NCBI GenBank assembly: GCA_029216955.1
Contig: JANAVB010016199.1
Coordinates: 13,482,489-13,546,488, forward strand
Direction: 5' to 3'
Source of the DNA: Iris pallida
Lineage: Eukaryota; Streptophyta; Magnoliopsida; Asparagales; Iridaceae
Length of the DNA stretch: 64,000 nt
Both the position numbers and the translations under genes were made by a program. The notes under the pieces were generated by a model that was given only the letters and a program-made list of their open reading frames with translations, had not been told where the DNA came from and ran no database searches. This document shows, in pieces, positions 58,816-64,000 of the stretch. Each line of letters begins with the position of its first letter. Within the stretch, counting starts at the first letter, position 1.

Positions 58816-61076
58816 TGTAGTGCCCCGTCCCGCTCAGTCAATCGGAGGAATCGAAATGCCGACGGCGTTCGGCCTTAGCCTTGCAACGGCTGCTGGAAGA
58901 CATCGCTCGGTCAAGGCGACCGCTCGCTCAGGTGGGGTAGTTTCGGTGAACTTGCCTTATCTTTACCTTCACATAATAATACGCATATTTTCAACTTGCA
59001 CAATAGGCTTAATAATAAAAGAGATGAATCCACATAGCTAAAGGGAATGATCCCGACGGGTCAAAATGATTTAGAACATGGAAAAAGGTCCAACGGTCGG
59101 CTTAGAGTTGGTGCACGGCGTGCTTTGAAAATGACACTCGGTCCTTCGTCCCGTGGCTTGGGAGAAGGAATGTTGGTCTTCAGTGCAAAAGCTAAGATTT
59201 AGCCTAAGTCATAGGCGTCGCCCACATAAACGCTTGATAAAGCGTGCACGGTTCCATTGTGCAAGGCTTGGCATAGCCTTTGCTCGTCCCTCGGGTTAAG
59301 TCGTAGGCTTGAGTAAGTTAGGCAAAGTTATGCCGGTCGACCTAAGTCATTTTAGGTGCTGTCCCGCTCATTCTGCGGTTGTCAAGTTAAGTAGTCCCTC
59401 GATCTCAAGGCCCGTCGACTTGGGCAGGAGTATCACGTAGAGCACGATTGGCTTAAGGCACGATGCACGGGCTTAGTGTCTAAGGCAAGGACTATGATTC
59501 AAGGTGAGTTTTAAGAAAAGAATATCAAATAGGCATTTATGAGTTGAACCAAATGATAAGGTAATAAGGAAGGAAATGCTCGCGACCGTGGGTCGTCGAG
59601 GGGTCTCAAGGATAGAAGTTTGGTTTTGGTGGAGGAATGACTGTGTGAGACGTCAGTTTGTGTCGAGTCTTGCATGGTTATTTGACAACTTGTCGACAAG
59701 GGCGATGAACCCTCGAGCGGTAACCCCTGGGCCATGGGGGCCGACTCGGCCTAGGAGGGAACAGGGTATAGTCGTGCGTAAGGTTTTGGCACAGGTTAAG
59801 CGGGAACTTGCGATGGGGCTAGCTACCTTGTGTCGAAAGGATCCCGATTAACAAAACTATACGTCAAGGTATAGCTTGTGATGCTAGTGGCCAAGTTCAT
59901 ATAGATGTCGGCAAATAGCGGCTAACCGCGTGTATGCCTTTGGACTGAGTTGAGTTGAAGGTGTGTACAGTTAGAACACAAAGTTGAGCCTAAGATTGGA
60001 TTTCAACAAAGGCGTCGTGCTTCGGCACGAGAGGTGGCGTCAAGTCTTGAGTTGTCGGCATATAAGTTCCTTAAGTTGGTTGAGTTGTTTGAGTTAAGTC
60101 GAGAAACCGTCGTAAGGCAAAGTGGGTCGACTTAAGTTCAGAAGTCTTGATTGGGTCAGTTGGTGGTCAAAGTAGCAAGGGCCGCTAGGCAGCAAGGGCC
60201 GCGAGGCGGTGATATGGTTAAGTCTTACTGAATTGCGAGGCACAGCCTCAGCAAGGGTTTGAAGTACGGTCACACAGGAATGGGATCTTATCGCGTAGTT
60301 GCGTCTCTGATTTAAGCCGTAAGGCAAACACGACTCGATAGGTTAACGTTGTTGGCACGAGAAGGGTCTTGAGGCAAGGTATGAGTTAACGTCGAATGTT
60401 GCAAGCACGGGATGGTCTAATACCACAAGGTAGGCAAGGCGTCGGTCATAAAACTAATCCTAAGGCAAGACTAGAAAGACAATTGATAAGAAGGGACTAT
60501 GTTGCACAAAGTAAATAAAATGTGCGGGTTTTGTATGGGTGGGCGAGGAGCTCATTCCACCAGTACAGTTGAGTACTGACACCCACATAGTTTGTATGTG
60601 CAGGCACAGGTAGAAGCTCGTGGCGCGGAGCTCGCTTGGATGCGTCGAGGCACGGAGTTCCTTGGCGATTCGAAGCTTGCGGCCGCATGGAGTAAAAGAC
60701 TTATACAGGACATATTGTATGGACATCGCCTTCCGAAGCTTCCGCCGGCTCAAGACTTGTAATTGAGAGATGAGAGAGAGCTGAGTGAACTTGTAAAAAG
60801 TGAGAAGAGTGAGCTTGAGTGATTGTAATCTTGGCCTTGCGCCCCCAATGTAATCGTTGTTTCAATATCAATAAAGAGCTTCTTTGAATAACTTGTGTTT
60901 GGTTCAAATTTCCGCTGCTATCATTTAATGTCTCTGCTTGGGACATCTGTGCGACGACCCCGTCGCAGCCGCTGAAATCGGCCGTTATGGAACCCGCCTT
61001 GCACGAGCGCAATCTAGGCTCGTACGGCATCATGCCTTAGTGAGGACGATCGCTCCTATGAGAGCGGGGCATGACA
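58816..61076 (+). mobile_element. Solo LTR (2,261 bp) of a gypsy-type element with 5-bp TSD
   Basis: It starts TGTAGTGCCCCGTCCCGCTC and ends GAGCGGGGCATGACA, which are inverted-repeat-like TG...CA termini. ATAAC flanks it on both sides (58811-58815 and 61077-61081). No gag or pol lies inside, so it is a single LTR left by recombination between the two LTRs of a full element. AATAAAGAGC near 60870 is a likely polyadenylation signal, giving a + orientation. It interrupts the Tat-like 5' LTR and is therefore younger than that insertion. Confidence 0.9.
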
Positions 61077-61495
61077 ATAACCACCCGAGATCTTGATAAA
61101 AGAGAATCTCAACGTCCCCCACATGTCTGTTCAGCAGTAGCCCTCACCATGAAAAGATAACAGATTCTCTCACATCTCAACGCGCAGCGCTCCTACATGT
61201 CCAACAAATCTCAAGCACATCGTATATATACAAGGCCTATAAATAGAAGGAGTTCTCCTTCATTAAAAAGGTCAGCAATTTCCTGATTGGTAACCCAGAG
61301 TTCCATTCACGAGTACCAGAAAGTCAGAGCAAGTTCAACTCATCGTCAGATCGTCAACGGAGTAAAGGATCCGCTGTAGTGCTCGATCTCCACCGTCACA
61401 CTTTCCCAGAAGTTCTTGTACTTAAATCTCCTGTTTAGGAGTTCTTCTTGTACTTTTTACACGTTTGAATACAAAAGTTCATTCAACTTTTTGTC

Positions 61496-63130
61496 ATGGT
61501 AAACAAGATGGCGACTCTGCTGGAGACTTCCTTCTCCTCCAACGAGAAGGTGGTGATGCAATCTGACGACAACTTGCTGGTATCTTCTCAAAAGATGTTG
61601 GTCGTATGTTTCGACCAATAAGCTTTTGAAGATCTCCTCTCTGAAGAGAAGTCGAGTCCTTCGAAGTGGTTCGTAAAACCGAAGAAGACTCGGTATACCT
61701 GCGTGTCGAAGGCTACTACGATGAGTAGCACGACGAGGGGGACTGTGCTCCAGAACCCCCTAAACGGTGAAGCCCAGAAGAAGACTTCAATTGCTGCTGC
61801 CATGTCGCCCCGTTCAGTCCCTGCATCTGAAAGGCGCAGTGAGGAGTGCGGCTCCCCTGTGGCAGGCCTGACGAAGCCATATCGCCGAAGAAAGTGCGCA
61901 GTCGCACACCCACGCACGAAGACAGCTGTGCAGGCGAGAACTTCTGTCTTTGACAGAATTGCCTACCCATCAGGTAAGGCTATGTTAGAGTCTGACCATT
62001 ACACACCTTCTAGGGGTAACGTGAAGAGGCCCAAGACAGCACACGCCCTGTGCGAACAACGTGCTACGCCGATAATCATATTGGATTCTGAATGCCATGC
62101 ACCTTCCAGGGATGACACGAAGAAATCTAAGGCAACACATGCCTTGCACAACCAAAGTGCTATGCCGACCACTCAGTTGGACTCTGAATACTATGCACCT
62201 TCTAGGGGTAGCAGAAAGAAATCCAAGGCAGCACACGCCTTGCGTGATTAATGTGCTATGCCAACAGCTGACCAAAGGGCCGCGTTGACAGTCACACGTG
62301 CAGCCGATGGAAAGCTATACAAAACTGGTTTGAGTGCTTTGATGCCTCGACCGGTAAAACCTTACTGTCACTTGAGCACTCATGCACACGATTCAAGACA
62401 GGGGGTACATACTGTGGAGATAGACTCTTGCGGGCAGCATTGCTGTAAGCATGGAGTGAGTCTGCCCCATCAGCAACTCTCTGATCAGGACCTAAGCGTA
62501 CCTTATGTGCAGGAACTGAGAAGAGAGAAGCAACCTTCATATCCTCATTCTTGGGCATGGCCTCCCTACACGCACGAAAAGAGTGTGGAAGCGATGATCT
62601 CGGATCTATGCAAGATGATTTCCCATAAGCGTAAAGCGAGGAAGGAGTCCGTGATGCAGGACATGTCTAAACCAAGGCCCACCTGCACTAAGATCACCAT
62701 CAACTGTTGCTATTGCCAAATAGCCACATCGCCACCGAAGAGGCGGTCCGTCTTCCAAAGACTGTGATCGATGGCGTCTGTACATTAGAGTCTCAACGAA
62801 GGATCGTCGAGTGAAGAAGAAGATAAACTCCATGTTGCTTCATGCAACGCGGCACGAGGGTCTCCCTCTCTCAAGAAGCTTTCCAAGAATCCTTCCGCTT
62901 CGACCAACAAATCCAAGGGCCGACCTGGGGGTAGCAAGACGTTGGTGCCCAGTACGGGTGTGTTCCAACACACGCACAACAAATCTGGATCCTTACCGCA
63001 AGGGTATATCGCTTCAGCTACAACATTAGCTGGGGGTAGCCAACCCGCTACTATTCATGACAATCCCTCATTCCAAGTCAATGAAGGATTGTATGATACA
63101 TATGCCTCCGTGGGCACAAGCAGCCAAAAA
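61496..63130 (+). pseudogene. Gag-like frame of the Tat-like element, four stops, 32-residue repeats
   Basis: One frame starting at ATG 61496 (MVNKMATLLE, overlapping the primer-binding site) stays readable to about 63130. It is broken by TAA at 61619, TAA at 62249, TGA at 62765 and TAG at 62786. Residues between 61985 and 62272 form three tandem repeats of 32 codons (96 bp) of the type LDSExxAPSRGxxKKSKAxH. The TAA at 62249 replaces the CAA of the preceding repeat. The last part (KGRPGGSKT, NPSFQVNEGLYDTYAS) is basic then neutral. I recognise no capsid domain with certainty, and gag is inferred from position. Confidence 0.6.
61509..61523 (+). other. Primer-binding site of the Tat-like element
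   Basis: TGGCGACTCTGCTGG lies three bases after the presumed LTR end. It resembles the complement of a plant tRNA-Arg 3' end, with two or three differences from TGGCGACTCCACTGG. Confidence 0.65.
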
Positions 63131-63494
63131 ACTAGAGGTTTCTTATGTCTGGACCGAAGAGTGTCAATGCGCGTTCAACGACATCATGATGTACCTCACC
63201 AGTCCGTCAATACTGGTAGCGCCGGTCATGGAAAGGCTCTTTATGCTATACGTCCGAGCTATGGATCATTCTTTTGGTACTTTGCTAGCCCAGAGATGCA
63301 ACGAAGGCCACGAACATGCAACCTACTATCTTAGCAGGACTATGATTGATGCCGAACATTGGTATAATCCTGTGGAGAAGGGGTGTCTCGCTCTACTCTT
63401 TGCCATTCAAAAGACGTGCCATTATGTGGCTGAACAGACAATCCACGTCATCTCCCGAGTCAATCCCCTCAGAGTCCTCATTGTAGAAGCATAA
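63100..63494 (+). pseudogene. RNase H fragment of a Tat-like pol
   Basis: The + strand frame reads VSYVWTEECQCAFNDIMMYL, then LMLYVRAMDHSFGTLLAQRC, ATYYLSRTMIDAEHWYNPVE and KGCLALLFAIQK. This is the gypsy reverse transcriptase/RNase H junction region as found in Tat/Ogre elements. It is fused out of frame to the gag-like region at about 63130, and it ends at 63494, just inside the 3' LTR. The reverse transcriptase core and integrase are deleted. Confidence 0.85.
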
Positions 63495-64000
63495 AAAAAG
63501 TGCAGACATATCAAAAATGCAGGTGGCGTTCTCACTACACATGGCTTCACAAAAGTACAGGTACCCCAAAAGCGCAGATACACAACTAAAGTCACACAGG
63601 CAAACAAAAGTGGTGTATAAACAGTTCTTTATTAAAATCATGTCTACAAAAGAGCTATTACAAATTCTTCATGATTACATAACATCTAAAAGAAGTTTAC
63701 AAGGGGGTTAATCTTCAACAAGCACGCAGCCGTCCAGACACACAGCACTTTCTCGTCAGAGCGAGCCACTCCCTGAAGCAGCTATTGGCCCGAGTAAGAA
63801 CTCAGCCCACAGCACAGGGTGTACCACCGCTATTAAGCAGGGCAAAGTACAACCTATGGACCTTTGGATTGGCAATCAATCAAAACCCGAAAGCTTGGAT
63901 CTCGAAGACCTCTAAGATATTGTTCAGGTTTGAACTCCTTACGCTAAATGCTCAAGTGCATCTCAAAACTCAGCAGCAGTTCTTCTACAAAGACACATCT
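63482..64000 (+). repeat. Start of the 3' LTR of the Tat-like element (cut by window end)
   Basis: It aligns with 57059 onward over the 518 bases visible, with many substitutions and small indels, clearly more diverged than the other LTR pairs. No polypurine tract precedes it; the RNase H frame runs straight into it. Confidence 0.8.

Larger units (their letters stand above)
57059..61505 (+). repeat. 5' LTR of the Tat-like element, split by a solo LTR
   Basis: Without the inserted 2,261-bp solo LTR and its 5-bp duplicate the LTR is about 2.18 kb. It includes the 49-bp minisatellite and a 70-bp repeat set. AAAAGCGCAG words are scattered through its first 1.4 kb. A leader-like segment with a TATATATA box (61211-61220) lies near its end. 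Confidence 0.8.
57059..63999 (+). mobile_element. Truncated Tat/Ogre-like gypsy element, 3' LTR incomplete at window end
   Basis: Two related stretches start TGTAGARGCAT at 57059 and 63482 and remain alignable (TTTATTAAAATCATGTCTAC, CAGCTATTGGCCCGAG, GTTTGAACTCCTTA), so they are the 5' and 3' LTRs. The first ends near 61505 (GGTAAACA) and is followed by TGGCGACTCTGCTGG (61509-61523), the tRNA-Arg-type primer site common in Tat/Ogre elements. The internal region of 2.0 kb has a gag-like frame with four stops and a piece of RNase H. Most of pol is missing. A solo LTR is inserted in the 5' LTR. The element cannot move by itself. Confidence 0.85.

Overview
This is nuclear DNA from a flowering plant with a repeat-rich genome. 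It holds a typical plant multi-exon gene with AT-rich introns, plant-type LTR retrotransposons (copia, Ty3/gypsy, Tat-like), CACTA, hAT and Mutator-type elements, and a plant U2 snRNA gene with a plant upstream sequence element. I cannot fix the species. The gene resembles its Arabidopsis relatives closely, so a dicot or other broad-leaved lineage is my guess.

Only one ordinary protein gene is present. The first 17.2 kb carry the 3' two thirds of a PH-RCC1-FYVE-BRX (PRAF-type) gene on the + strand. Its coding exons run from 3519 to 17156, and the first exons lie upstream of the window. Its introns are large (about 2.5 kb and 6.9 kb) and full of small transposons and local duplications. I can delimit four of these by terminal repeats and target-site duplications (TSDs), and a fifth probable one by helitron-type ends.

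From about 18 kb to the end, almost everything is transposon. A broken CACTA element (from 18953) is followed by a complete CACTA element (20523-30448, TSD TAG). The complete element encodes a TNP2 transposase with one internal stop and an apparently intact 735-residue second protein ending in three copies of one domain. Next come degraded minus-oriented LTR-like DNA (about 30.5-38.3 kb), which includes an unidentified gene fragment, and a complete copia element on the - strand (38322-43875, TSD AATAA). A minus-strand U2 snRNA gene lies at 45046-45246.

A young gag-only LTR retrotransposon occupies 46167-55558. Its two 3,730-bp LTRs enclose only 1.9 kb, and its TSD is GTCGT. The last 7 kb are a truncated Tat-like gypsy element. 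Its 5' LTR (57059-61505) was split by a 2,261-bp solo LTR (58816-61076, TSD ATAAC), and its 3' LTR runs off the window.

The layout is a nested record of insertions. Relative ages can be read from LTR similarity: about 0.6% difference in the gag-only element and about 3% in the copia element, both by hand count. I found no CRISPR array, operon or prokaryotic feature, and nothing that points to a new biochemical system. The most noteworthy items are the complete two-gene CACTA element with its triplicated domain, the gag-only element with giant LTRs, and the U2 gene sitting among transposons.
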